From Bacteroidales bacterium UBA3724 (GTDB taxonomy: Bacteria > Bacteroidota > Bacteroidia > Bacteroidales > P3), in the NCBI GenBank assembly GCA_002371315.1, contig DFHL01000013.1:1-64000 (forward strand): a DNA stretch of 64,000 bases. Direction: 5' to 3'. The notes under the pieces were generated by a model. It saw only the letters and a list, made by a program, of their open reading frames with translations. It searched no databases and was not told the DNA's origin. A program made the translations under genes and the position numbers. This document shows, in pieces, positions 43,361 through 52,148 of this stretch. Positions within the stretch are counted from its first letter, which is position 1. Every line of letters starts with the position of its first letter.

Positions 43361-46051
43361 ATGAAAGCTAAATTACTCATTCCAACGTTATTATTGACTC
43401 TTTTAGCCACCTCGTGCCACAAGGAGAAACATTTCATCACCGACAAAGAATATCGCGCGCAGGTTCACGACGACTACGTCAACCGGCAGCAGATGGCGGC
43501 AGGACGCGCCGACGTCCTTTTTGGCGGAATGGACACACTCGACACAGAGACGCGCGAAGCCTTGGAATTCCTCTACGCCTATATGCCCTACAGCGACCTG
43601 GCCGACTACGACCAAACCTTTTACTTGCAGCAGATTAGAGCCGCATTCAAGGCACGCGAAGAGTTCAGCTGGGGCAAAAAGATTCCCGAAGACATCTTCC
43701 GCCACTTTGTTCTCGTCTATCGCGTTAATAACGAGAATCTTGACACAGCACGACTATTGATGCAGCGCGAACTGAAACCGCGAGTCGAAGGCCTTTCGAT
43801 GTACGAGGCCGCCCTCGAGGTCAACCACTGGTGCCACGAGTATGTTGCCTACCGCGCCAGCGACGGCCGTACCTCAGCCCCGCTGGCCACAATGCGCACA
43901 TCATTAGGCCGTTGCGGTGAGGAATCAACCTTCGCTGTCACCGCCCTGCGCAGCGTCGGTATCCCCGCACGCCAATGTTATACGCCCCGCTGGGCCCACT
44001 GCGACGACAACCACGCCTGGGTCGAAGTCTACATCCCCGACAGCAACCGCTGGTACTTCCTCGGTGCCTGCGAGCCCGACCCCGAACTGGATATGGGCTG
44101 GTTTGCAGTACCTTCCACACGTTGTATGATGGTCCACAGCAAAGCCTTTGGCCGCTACAAAGGCGATGAAGAGGTTGTGAAACAGACCGCGTTGTACAGC
44201 GAACTGAACCTTCTGAGCCACTACGCCCCGACAAAGAAAGCCACAGTGCGCGTTTTTGACGCAAACAACAAGGCCGTCGAGGGTGCTGACGTAAAGTTTA
44301 AACTATACAATTACAGCGAATTCTACACCCTCGCAACAATAAAGACCGACAAAAACGGCATCGCCCAGCTAACCACAGGCCTTGGCGACCTGCAGATATG
44401 GGCTACCGACGGGCAGAATTACAATTACGTGATGATGGATGTCCGCAAGCAAGACACTGTAAACATATATCTTACGCGCGAAGCAGGCACAGAATACACC
44501 GAAATGGCCGACGTTGTTCCCCCGGTTGCCGGCGAGGCCAAGGTGACACCCTCCAAAGAGAAAGCCGACCGCAACGCAAAACGATTGGAATATGAGGATT
44601 CCGTCCGCGGCGCATACGTTGCGACGTTCCCGACAAAAGAAAACTACAAAAACCTGCTGAAACCCAACAAAAACCTTACCGACGAGCAAGCTTGGGATGT
44701 GATTCACAAGGCCGAAGGAAACTATGAAGAAATCGCCAAATTCATAAACAATCACGCAGACGAAAACATTGCCGTAAACACAACAATAATAGCAGGAGAA
44801 CGCGAAGGAAACATCGCTTGCAACCATCTCTACAATTACCTCAAGACCTTCAGCGACAAAGATATGCGTGACATTTCGGCCGAAACTCTCGAGTCGCATT
44901 GGCGTAAACCTGCAATATCCTGCATTATGGAGACCTACGATGAATTCTATGTCAAAGGCCTTATGCCTGCCCGCATCAGCAACGAGATGGTGCGTCCCTG
45001 GCGCCAGTTCCTGGCAGAAAAACTAACCGACATTAAGGATGCCAACAGTCTGATAGTATGGACGAAAGAAAACATATTGGTCGACGATACCGGCAACTAC
45101 TACAACTGTCCCATTTCGCCCCATGGCGTATATGAGCTGCGCCACAGCGACCGCCACAGCCGCGACTTTTTCTTCGTTGCCGCCTGCCGCTCGATTGGCA
45201 TTCCGGCCTATCTCGACAACGCCACCAACACCATATACGTCTGCGACGGCGACGCTGAAAAGCTCTGGAAGAAAGGCAAATGGGTCAAAGTGTCGTTTGA
45301 AGAGGACACCGAAGTGCAACCAACCGCCAAACTGACGTTGACATACAAACCCACCAAAGAGCTGGCCAAACCTGTCTACTGGCCACACTTCACGATAGCA
45401 AAATACGAGAATGGCGACTTCGTCACCTTCGACTTCGAAGGCGATCCGCGTATGGACATATTCCCTGCGACAATCAACTTGGAACCAGGCTACTATCGCC
45501 TGATGACCGGCAACCGCTACCCCGAAGGTGACGTACTGACCAAAACGGAATATTTCACAGTCAAAGAAGGTCAAACAGTGTCTAAAGAAATCATTCTAAG
45601 ACCTTTGACCGACCGCAGCGCAAAAGCCGCCGCAAGCATCGACCCAAACCAGGAAATCATCGCCGATATGGCCACCTTGGCCGACTATGCCGGCGAAACA
45701 GGGATGCTGTTCATCTTCGTGGGCGACTACAAGGAGCCCAGCAAGCACCTGATCAAAGAGATGCAAGCCCTTGAAAAAGAGTACAAAGCCTGGGGCGGAA
45801 TGACCTACCTTGTAGCACCGGCATCGGCCAAGCCCGTCAGTTTCGGTCTGCCCAACGCCGACTGCATCATTCGCGAAGCTGTCGACAAAGACCCGTTCGA
45901 GACACAGATTCTCAATGCTTTGAAGCTCGACCTGAAGAATGACTACCCGCTCGTCGCACTTGTCAACAAACGCGGCGAGATCCTCTTCCACAGCCACGGT
46001 TATTCCATAGGCCTGGCCGAACAAATACTAAAAAGAACAAAAAAGAACTAA
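43361..46051 (+). CDS. Transglutaminase-like lipoprotein with thioredoxin-fold C-terminus
   Basis: The 896-residue product starts with a lipobox LLATSC (Cys about residue 19). A transglutaminase core follows with the catalytic Cys in GRCGEES (about residue 185), His in DDNHAWVEVY (about 216) and the following Asp region. An Ig/carboxypeptidase-like beta module comes after it (about residues 300-380). A second, apparently degenerate transglutaminase-like segment (FFFVAACRSIGIPAY) and a C-terminal thioredoxin/TlpA-like domain (about 760-896) end the protein, the latter without a CxxC. Substrate unknown. ATG 43361 starts the lipoprotein signal 17 bases after cutC. Confidence 0.85.
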   Translation: MKAKLLIPTLLLTLLATSCHKEKHFITDKEYRAQVHDDYVNRQQMAAGRADVLFGGMDTLDTETREALEFLYAYMPYSDLADYDQTFYLQQIRAAFKAREEFSWGKKIPEDIFRHFVLVYRVNNENLDTARLLMQRELKPRVEGLSMYEAALEVNHWCHEYVAYRASDGRTSAPLATMRTSLGRCGEESTFAVTALRSVGIPARQCYTPRWAHCDDNHAWVEVYIPDSNRWYFLGACEPDPELDMGWFAVPSTRCMMVHSKAFGRYKGDEEVVKQTALYSELNLLSHYAPTKKATVRVFDANNKAVEGADVKFKLYNYSEFYTLATIKTDKNGIAQLTTGLGDLQIWATDGQNYNYVMMDVRKQDTVNIYLTREAGTEYTEMADVVPPVAGEAKVTPSKEKADRNAKRLEYEDSVRGAYVATFPTKENYKNLLKPNKNLTDEQAWDVIHKAEGNYEEIAKFINNHADENIAVNTTIIAGEREGNIACNHLYNYLKTFSDKDMRDISAETLESHWRKPAISCIMETYDEFYVKGLMPARISNEMVRPWRQFLAEKLTDIKDANSLIVWTKENILVDDTGNYYNCPISPHGVYELRHSDRHSRDFFFVAACRSIGIPAYLDNATNTIYVCDGDAEKLWKKGKWVKVSFEEDTEVQPTAKLTLTYKPTKELAKPVYWPHFTIAKYENGDFVTFDFEGDPRMDIFPATINLEPGYYRLMTGNRYPEGDVLTKTEYFTVKEGQTVSKEIILRPLTDRSAKAAASIDPNQEIIADMATLADYAGETGMLFIFVGDYKEPSKHLIKEMQALEKEYKAWGGMTYLVAPASAKPVSFGLPNADCIIREAVDKDPFETQILNALKLDLKNDYPLVALVNKRGEILFHSHGYSIGLAEQILKRTKKN

Positions 46052-46071
46052 CACATTTTAAAATAAATGCG

Positions 46072-46079
46072 TATTTTTG
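46072..46079 (+). promoter_or_regulatory. Candidate -7 box for glmS
   Basis: TATTTTTG matches TAnnTTTG about 99 bases before the glmS ATG; no -33 TTTG at the expected distance. The leader between is AT-rich and shows no glmS-ribozyme features. Confidence 0.4.
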
Positions 46080-46177
46080 CATTCATTAATTTGGCGGACA
46101 ACGATTGTTTTGTTCGTCAAAAATACGCGTAATCAATATAATACATAAATCTACAAACTTCAAAACACCTAAAGAAT

Positions 46178-48046
46178 ATGTGTGGAATAGTAGGATACAT
46201 CGGGGAACAGGAAGCCTATCCCATATTGATAAAAGGGCTTCACAGACTTGAATACCGTGGATACGACAGCGCGGGAGTATCGATGATCAACGCCAAGGGC
46301 GAACTGTCTGTCTATAAGTCAAAAGGCAAGGTTTCGGCACTCGAGGCCTCGGTCGAAGACAAAGACGTCAGCGGCACCATCGGCATAGCCCACACCCGCT
46401 GGGCCACCCACGGCGAACCCAACGCCACCAACGCCCATCCCCACTTCTCGCAGTCGAAAAACCTATCCTTGGTACACAACGGCATCATCGAGAACTACAA
46501 GGCCCTGCGCGCCGAGATGGAAAAACACGGAATGACATTCTGCAGCGAGACCGACACCGAAGTGCTGGTACAACTGGTTGAATATACACAGAATACACAC
46601 AACTGCGACCTCTACACCGCCACACAGCTGGCCCTGAAGAGCGTCATCGGTGCCTACGCCATCGCCATCCTCGACAAACGCAACCCCGACCAGCTGATCT
46701 GCGCCCGCAAAGGCAGTCCGCTCATCATCGGCGTGGGCAGCCACAACGGCGAAGAAAACGGCAAAGCCGAGTTCTTCCTCGGCAGCGACGCAACGCCAAT
46801 CATCGAGTACACAAACCAGGTCATCTACCTTCAGGACGAGGAAATCGCCATTATGAACCGCAACGGAGACCTGAAAATCACCAACCTTAGCAACGTCAAG
46901 CAGACCCCCCAGCTGGTGACACTGCAGATGAACCTCGACGAGCTGGAGAAAGGCGGCTACGCCCACTTTATGCTCAAGGAAATCTACGAACAGCCGGCAG
47001 CAATGCGCATCTGCACCAAAGGCCGACTGAATATCGTCGACAAAGACGTGCTGCTGAGCGGCATCATCGACCACAAAGAGAAATTCGTCAACGCACGCCG
47101 CATCATCATCTGCGCCTGCGGAACCTCCTGGCACTCAGCGCTCATCGGCAAATACTTCATCGAAGAAGCCGCCCAGATACCCGTCGAGGTGGAATACGCC
47201 TCCGAGTTCCGCTACCGCAACCCCGTCATCTTCCCCGACGACGTGGTGATAGCCGTCTCGCAGTCGGGCGAAACCGCCGACACCCTGGCCGCCATCCAGC
47301 TGGCCAAGAGCAAGGGCGCCTTCCTGTACGGAATTTGCAACGTAATCGGCTCCTCAATCCCCCGCGCCACCGACAGCGGCACATACCTCCACGTCGGTCC
47401 CGAAATCGGCGTAGCGTCGACAAAAGCCTTCACCGGACAGGTGATAACCCTCATAATGCTCGGTCTGGCCATCGCCAAGGAGAAAAAGACCCTCAGCGAC
47501 GAAATGTTCCATATGCTCGTCAACGAACTCCAGATGATTCCCGACAAGATGCAGTGGACCCTCGACCACAACAAGGGCATCGACCAGTTTGCCCAGATGT
47601 TCACCTACGCCCGCAACTTCATCTATCTGGGACGCGGCTACAACTACCCCGTCGCAATGGAAGGAGCCCTGAAACTGAAGGAAATCAGCTACATCCACGC
47701 CGAAGGCTATCCCGCCGCCGAAATGAAGCACGGCCCCATAGCCCTCATCGACGAAGAGATGCCCGTTGTCGTCATAGCCCCCAAACGCGGTATGTACGAC
47801 AAAATCGTCAGCAACATACAGGAAATCAAGTCGCGCAAAGGCAAGATTATCAGCGTCGTGACCGAAGGCGACACCATCGTCAAGGGAATGAGCGACTACT
47901 GCTTCGAAATCCCCGACACACGCGACTGCTACGTGCCGCTGCTGGCCATCCTGCCGCTGCAGCTCCTCTCCTACTACGTGGCCATCGCCAAAGGCCGCAA
48001 TGTCGACCAGCCGCGCAACCTGGCCAAATCGGTCACCGTCGAATAG
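46178..48046 (+). CDS. glmS: Glutamine--fructose-6-phosphate aminotransferase
   Basis: The 622-residue enzyme makes glucosamine 6-phosphate for peptidoglycan and lipopolysaccharide. Cys2 follows the initiator Met (MCGIVGYIG) as the glutaminase nucleophile. HTRWATHG and VHNGIIENY belong to the Ntn domain (residues 1-240). Two SIS domains follow with CGTSWHSA, SQSGETADT and ending RNLAKSVTVE. Length is typical. A strong terminator follows the stop. Confidence 0.97.
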   Translation: MCGIVGYIGEQEAYPILIKGLHRLEYRGYDSAGVSMINAKGELSVYKSKGKVSALEASVEDKDVSGTIGIAHTRWATHGEPNATNAHPHFSQSKNLSLVHNGIIENYKALRAEMEKHGMTFCSETDTEVLVQLVEYTQNTHNCDLYTATQLALKSVIGAYAIAILDKRNPDQLICARKGSPLIIGVGSHNGEENGKAEFFLGSDATPIIEYTNQVIYLQDEEIAIMNRNGDLKITNLSNVKQTPQLVTLQMNLDELEKGGYAHFMLKEIYEQPAAMRICTKGRLNIVDKDVLLSGIIDHKEKFVNARRIIICACGTSWHSALIGKYFIEEAAQIPVEVEYASEFRYRNPVIFPDDVVIAVSQSGETADTLAAIQLAKSKGAFLYGICNVIGSSIPRATDSGTYLHVGPEIGVASTKAFTGQVITLIMLGLAIAKEKKTLSDEMFHMLVNELQMIPDKMQWTLDHNKGIDQFAQMFTYARNFIYLGRGYNYPVAMEGALKLKEISYIHAEGYPAAEMKHGPIALIDEEMPVVVIAPKRGMYDKIVSNIQEIKSRKGKIISVVTEGDTIVKGMSDYCFEIPDTRDCYVPLLAILPLQLLSYYVAIAKGRNVDQPRNLAKSVTVE

Positions 48047-48067
48047 GCCAACCCTACGAAAAGAAAA

Positions 48068-48095
48068 AGCCGGAGCATAAGCTTCGGCTTTTTTT
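48068..48095. terminator. Bidirectional terminator after glmS
   Basis: AGCCGGAGC and GCTTCGGCT form a 9-bp stem (one G-U) with an ATAA loop, followed by six T on the plus strand. On the minus strand the hairpin is followed by TTTTCTTTT, so it also suits the tRNA-Lys transcript. Confidence 0.85.
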
Positions 48096-48096
48096 G

Positions 48097-48169
48097 TGAC
48101 CACGCTGGGGCTCGAACCCAGGACCCCATCCTTAAAAGGGATGTGCTCTACCTGCTGAGCTACGTAGTC
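48097..48169 (-). tRNA. tRNA-Lys (anticodon UUU), copy 1
   Basis: The 73-base cloverleaf has acceptor GACTACG/CGTGGTC, D-stem GCTC/GAGC, anticodon stem CATCC/GGATG with loop CTTTTAA, and T-stem CTGGG/CCCAG. Anticodon TTT reads Lys AAA/AAG. CCA is not encoded. It is downstream of copy 2 by 21 bases and identical to it. Confidence 0.95.
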
Positions 48170-48190
48170 TGCGAAAACGACATTTACCAG

Positions 48191-48263
48191 TGACCACGCT
48201 GGGGCTCGAACCCAGGACCCCATCCTTAAAAGGGATGTGCTCTACCTGCTGAGCTACGTAGTC
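48191..48263 (-). tRNA. tRNA-Lys (anticodon UUU), copy 2
   Basis: Identical over all 73 bases to the copy at 48097. A full-consensus promoter lies 33 bases upstream on the minus strand, so the pair is probably one transcript. Confidence 0.95.
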
Positions 48264-48295
48264 AACGCCTTATTTTTACCCTCAAATTGAGTTTG

Positions 48296-48326
48296 CAAAA
48301 GTACTACTTTTTTGCGAACTGGCAAA
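48296..48326 (-). promoter_or_regulatory. Promoter of the tRNA-Lys pair
   Basis: On the minus strand TTTG (48326-48323), 19 bases, TACTTTTG (48303-48296): exact consensus. Confidence 0.75.
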
Positions 48327-48667
48327 AAAAAATTCGCATTGTTCCAAACCACGCGCGCTATACAGATAATTATCAGATACATACAACCAAGCGAAAAGAA
48401 ATCTTTTCTTTTTTAAAACCAGCCGTAAATCATCGCCCGGGGTCGGAAACGAGCAAAATGGAACAGGAAAAAACAGATATTTCGGCACCGATTATGCTGT
48501 GCTCCAGCCGCGGAACGACAACCGTCGCGAGGCACAACCCGACGCCGCGGCGACGAATTGCCCAGCGGCACAAAATCGCGCCCTAAACGGCCCTTTGCAA
48601 AGCTGGAAACACGCCCCTAAAATTGTTAATAACTTCATTCAAAAACGGCCAAAAAAGAGCCAAAAAT

Positions 48668-48763
48668 GCCGTTTTGCAACTGCCTGTTTTCCAGGCACCA
48701 TCTTCTTACCAAATTCTACCCAAGTTCTTATCAAATTCTACCCATATTTTACCACAGTAGAAG
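48668..48763 (-). repeat. 5x11 dispersed extragenic repeat, copy D (inverted)
   Basis: On the minus strand CTACTGTGG, TAA, then five 11-bp units (48748-48694), then TGGAAAACAGGCAGTTGC. Three of the five units match copy C exactly; the others differ by one or two bases. Both sides carry TTATTAACAA-type sequence as in copy C. Confidence 0.9.
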
Positions 48764-48954
48764 ATGGTCAGAAATTGTTAATAACTTTTCAAGAATTTGA
48801 CCCAGCGAATGGTCTCAGCAGCGGCAACCGGAAGCAAAACAAGTCTGGCAGAACGGCAGGCAAAGCAGGACTGCATAAAGGCCGTTTAGGATATTGTGAG
48901 CATAGCAATAACCATCATATTATCAATATATTACCATCAAAATAAAATAAAAAT

Positions 48955-48985
48955 TTTGCCATTTCGGCGAATATATGTATCTTTG
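48955..48985 (+). promoter_or_regulatory. Promoter of the gene at 49029
   Basis: TTTG (48955-48958), 19 bases, TATCTTTG (48978-48985): full consensus, giving a leader of about 37 bases. Confidence 0.72.
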
Positions 48986-49028
48986 TAAACTTTTAGGCAT
49001 CAAACTACGAACCAAAAATATTTGAAAA

Positions 49029-49442
49029 ATGGAGTATTCAATTGAGATAAAGAAAGGCCTGGGCAGCGTCCTGTTCGGTATGCCGGTCGAAGAAGTGGTA
49101 GCCCTGCTCGGCGAGGCCGAAGAGGTGGAATGCGTGGACAATGCGGCCGACGAGACGACGACCATCCTGCACTACGAAGACGGCGCCCTGACGCTGTTTT
49201 TCGAAGGCGAAAACCCGACGCTGGAGTGCATCGACCTTTCGGTGGACAATGCGACGCTGTTTGGCAACAACGTTTTCGATATGAACGAGAAAGAGATTGT
49301 TCAGCTGATGGTGAAGAACAACTATTTCGAGCAGGATGCCGACGAGGAGGCCTGGGGCGAACGCCGCATTTCGTTCGGCGAAGGCAATATCGACTTTTTC
49401 TTTGAGGACGACGAACTGCTTGCCGTCGTTTTCGGAAGCTGA
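49029..49442 (+). CDS. Small acidic protein, family unknown
   Basis: The 137-residue cytoplasmic protein (no signal or membrane helix) is strongly acidic. A first half has SVLFGMPVEEVVALLGEAEEVE, recalling BamE-like or immunity-protein beta/alpha folds, followed by beta strands such as ALTLFFEGE and NIDFFFEDDELLAVVF. I do not recognise it. The wbqC-like gene starts 10 bases after its stop, so the two are co-transcribed from the promoter at 48955. Confidence 0.7.
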   Translation: MEYSIEIKKGLGSVLFGMPVEEVVALLGEAEEVECVDNAADETTTILHYEDGALTLFFEGENPTLECIDLSVDNATLFGNNVFDMNEKEIVQLMVKNNYFEQDADEEAWGERRISFGEGNIDFFFEDDELLAVVFGS

Positions 49443-49452
49443 ACAGCCACAG

Positions 49453-50079
49453 ATGAACACACACGCCGCGCTCTTCCCTACCGCCTATTTCCCGTCAATT
49501 CCGCTGATGGCCGCTATGGCACAGGCCGAAGTCATCACGATTGAAACCAACGAAAGTTTCCCCAAACAGACCCACCGCAACCGCTGCGTCATCCCCACCG
49601 CTAACGGCCCGATGACGCTTTCGGTGCCCGTCCTTCGCCCCAACGGCACGCACACGCGCACCTGCGACATCGGCATCAGCTATGCCGAAAAATGGAACGT
49701 CGTCCACTGGCGAGCCATCGAGTCGGCCTACAACTCGTCGCCTTTCTTCCTCTACTACCGCGACGAAATCGAGCGCATATTAACCTCAAGGCACAACTCG
49801 CTGCTGCAGCTCAACGAGGAAATACTGCGGTTCCTTTTGAAAAAAATCAGGCTCGAGCGCCCAATTGAATACACAACCTCATACCTCAAACCCGGCGAAA
49901 TCGAGCAGGACTTCCGCGACCGATATTCGTACAAGCATCCCGAAAACAATCCGGCCTGTCCGCAATACAGCCAGGTGTTCGGCGACAGGTACCCCTTCGA
50001 CTGCAATGTGAGCATCCTCGACACACTTTTCAATTTAGGCCCTGAAACAAAGGACTATCTGTCCACTATCAGCATCTAA
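49453..50079 (+). CDS. WbqC-like family protein
   Basis: The 208-residue protein begins FPTAYFPSIPLMAAM and contains ESFPKQTHRNRCVI, LSVPVL, EKWNVVHWRAIESAYNSSPFFLYY and NVSILDTLFNLGPE. These resemble WbqC-like proteins found near glycan or envelope genes of Bacteroidota. The biochemical role is unknown. ATG 49453 follows the upstream stop closely; an earlier in-frame start would overlap that gene heavily. Confidence 0.75.
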   Translation: MNTHAALFPTAYFPSIPLMAAMAQAEVITIETNESFPKQTHRNRCVIPTANGPMTLSVPVLRPNGTHTRTCDIGISYAEKWNVVHWRAIESAYNSSPFFLYYRDEIERILTSRHNSLLQLNEEILRFLLKKIRLERPIEYTTSYLKPGEIEQDFRDRYSYKHPENNPACPQYSQVFGDRYPFDCNVSILDTLFNLGPETKDYLSTISI

Positions 50080-50100
50080 ACATCATAGTCTATGATGTTT
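50078..50100. repeat. Palindrome at the wbqC-like stop codon
   Basis: AAACATCATA and TATGATGTTT form a perfect 10-bp stem around GTC, beginning within the stop codon. Its core resembles the hairpin at 50144. Confidence 0.8.
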
Positions 50101-50143
50101 AGGACCAAAATCGCCCATTTTGGACACCAAAACCAACAAAAAG

Positions 50144-50180
50144 AGGCTGTAAATATCATAGACTATGGTATTTACAGCCT
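50144..50180. terminator. Long hairpin between convergent genes
   Basis: AGGCTGTAAATATCATA pairs with its complement over 17 bp (one G-U) with a GAC loop. TGTTT follows on the plus strand and CTCTTTTTG on the minus strand, so it can terminate both the wbqC-like gene and mnmG. Confidence 0.8.
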
Positions 50181-50196
50181 TGTTTCACGGGAAACA
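50181..50196. promoter_or_regulatory. parS-like ParB-binding site (one mismatch)
   Basis: TGTTTCACGGGAAACA differs from the parS consensus TGTTTCACGTGAAACA at a single central base. It lies between the terminator hairpin and the mnmG stop, 1.9 kb from a perfect parS at 52125. Confidence 0.75.
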
Positions 50197-50204
50197 TTGC
50201 ACGG

Positions 50205-52088
50205 TCAACGGCAGTTCATCAGTATCAGAAGGACCGAAATATCGGCCGGCGAAACGCCGCTAATCCGCGATGCCTGGCCTATTGTTTTCGGCCTCATTTT
50301 CGACAGTTTCTCGCGTGCCTCAAACGACAGCGCCGACACCGCACGGTAGTCAAGGTCCTCCTTGATTGGCAGATTTTCGTACTTCAGTATCCTGTCGGCC
50401 ACCTCGCGCTCCTTCTCGATATAGCGGCTGTATTTTATCAATATTTCGGACGACTCGCACACCTCGCTGCGTATCGAGGAGGGCGTAGCGTTGACGAAAT
50501 CGGACAGCTTTGGCGACATCTGCATCAAATCTGCCAAGGTCAATTCGGGCCGCAAAAGCAGGCTCGAAAGTGTCACTTTCTGCTGGATTGGGGCCGAATT
50601 GTGTGCTTCCAGAAACTGGTTGCATTCGCCAGGCAAGACGGATGTACGGCCGACAAAATCGACAAGACTCTGCGAATAACGCTGCTTCTCCTCGACCCTC
50701 GCCATCCGCTCGGCCGAAGCAAGTCCAAGCTCGAACGACAAGGGTGTCAGACGCACATCGGCATCGTCTTGCCGCAAAAGGATGCGATACTCCGCACGCG
50801 AGGTGAACATACGATACGGCTCGTCGACGCCCTTGGTCACCAGGTCGTCGATAAGCACACCTATATACGCCTGCGTGCGACCTAGCACAAACGACGAACG
50901 TCCTCTCAGCTTCAAGACGGCATTGATTCCAGCCATCAGTCCCTGGCAGGCTGCCTCCTCGTATCCAGTCGTGCCGTTGATTTGCCCTGCAAAAAAGAGA
51001 TTCTCTATCTTCTTGGTTTCAAGGGTATAATTGAGCTGGGTGGGCGGGAAATAATCATACTCGATGGCATAACCGGGCTTGAGGATTTGCGCCTTCTCGA
51101 AGCCCTCAATCGAGTGCAAAGCCTGCAGCTGCACCTCGAGCGGGAGCGACGAGGAGAAGCCGTTCAGGTAGTAAGAGTTTGTGCGAATGCCCTCAGGCTC
51201 GACAAAGAGCTGGTGCCGATCCTTGCCCGAAAAGCGCTCGATCTTGTCCTCAATCGAAGGACAGTAGCGAGGACCACGACCCTGGATACGGCCAGTAAAT
51301 AGCGGCGACTTGCTGAAACCCTCCTTCAATATCTCGTGCGTCTTCAAATTGGTATAAGCCAAATAGCACGACTTCTGCGCCTTGAGCGGCTCCGTAATAG
51401 GGCTGAACGAAAATTTGGCAGGATTTTCATCGCCTGGCTGCTCCGCAAGGACGGAAAAGTCTATAGTCCTACCGTCAATTCGTACCGGCGTGCCTGTTTT
51501 AAGTTTCTCTACTTCAAAGCCATAATCCCTCAACTTGTCGGACAGCCCCTCGGCCGCTCTCTCCCCTATCCTGCCGCCGGAGAAGGAGGTCTCGCCGATA
51601 AAAATGCGGCCGTTCAAGAAGGTACCGTTTGTCAGAACAACTGCGTCTGCCGGAATTTCGACCTGCATCTTGGTCACGCAACCCACGACAGCACCACCGT
51701 CAATGACAATATCGACAACCTCGTCCTGCCACAAATAAAGGTACGGTATATTTTCAATCACCTGCTTCCAGTTGGAAGAGAATTCGGCTTTGTCACATTG
51801 TGCACGCGGACTCCACATAGCGGGCCCTTTCGACCGGTTGAGCATCCTGAACTGAATCATCGAACGATCGGTGACAATCCCCGACCATCCGCCAAGGGCG
51901 TCAATCTCGCGCACTATCTGTCCCTTGGCGACACCGCCCATTGCCGGGTTACAGGACATCTGGCATATAGAATCCAGGTTTTGCGTAATCAAAATAGTCT
52001 TTGCTCCAAGTCCGGCAGCAGCGGCGGCGGCTTCGGCACCGGCGTGACCGGCACCAACAACTGCGACATCGAATTTCTCAAACCTCAT
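50205..52088 (-). CDS. mnmG: tRNA uridine-5-carboxymethylaminomethyl modification enzyme MnmG (GidA)
   Basis: The 627-residue FAD protein with MnmE modifies U34 of tRNAs. GAGHAGAEAAAAAA is the FAD motif (residues 12-25); MSCNPAMGGVAKG, GTFLNG, the ETSFSGGRIGE region and RGPRYCPSIEDKI with conserved Cys are typical, as is EGFEKAQILKPGYAIEYD. Length is normal. It is bracketed by two parS-like sites; gidA near the replication origin is common in bacteria. Confidence 0.97.
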   Translation of the reverse strand: MRFEKFDVAVVGAGHAGAEAAAAAAGLGAKTILITQNLDSICQMSCNPAMGGVAKGQIVREIDALGGWSGIVTDRSMIQFRMLNRSKGPAMWSPRAQCDKAEFSSNWKQVIENIPYLYLWQDEVVDIVIDGGAVVGCVTKMQVEIPADAVVLTNGTFLNGRIFIGETSFSGGRIGERAAEGLSDKLRDYGFEVEKLKTGTPVRIDGRTIDFSVLAEQPGDENPAKFSFSPITEPLKAQKSCYLAYTNLKTHEILKEGFSKSPLFTGRIQGRGPRYCPSIEDKIERFSGKDRHQLFVEPEGIRTNSYYLNGFSSSLPLEVQLQALHSIEGFEKAQILKPGYAIEYDYFPPTQLNYTLETKKIENLFFAGQINGTTGYEEAACQGLMAGINAVLKLRGRSSFVLGRTQAYIGVLIDDLVTKGVDEPYRMFTSRAEYRILLRQDDADVRLTPLSFELGLASAERMARVEEKQRYSQSLVDFVGRTSVLPGECNQFLEAHNSAPIQQKVTLSSLLLRPELTLADLMQMSPKLSDFVNATPSSIRSEVCESSEILIKYSRYIEKEREVADRILKYENLPIKEDLDYRAVSALSFEAREKLSKMRPKTIGQASRISGVSPADISVLLILMNCR

Positions 52089-52124
52089 AGCAGAACACTT
52101 TTAGTATTAACAACTTATTTGCCT

Positions 52125-52140
52125 TGTTTCACGTGAAACA
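52125..52140. promoter_or_regulatory. parS site (perfect ParB-binding palindrome)
   Basis: TGTTTCACGTGAAACA is the exact 16-bp parS palindrome recognised by chromosomal ParB proteins in diverse bacteria. It lies between ybeY and mnmG, just upstream of the mnmG start. Confidence 0.88.
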
Positions 52141-52148
52141 ACAGTCAA

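Larger units (their letters stand above)
48264..49028. other. Intergenic region with repeat copy D
   Basis: No supported gene. It contains the tRNA promoter (48296-48326), a stretch of mixed composition without recognisable content (48330-48600), repeat copy D on the minus strand with long flanks shared with copy C (about 48630-48790), and the promoter of the gene at 49029. Weak open frames here have no coding character. Confidence 0.75.

Noticed and set aside
46052..46177. glmS ribozyme/riboswitch in the glmS leader
   Set aside because: The leader is about 100 bases of AT-rich DNA without the ribozyme's core sequences or pseudoknot; Bacteroidota generally lack it.
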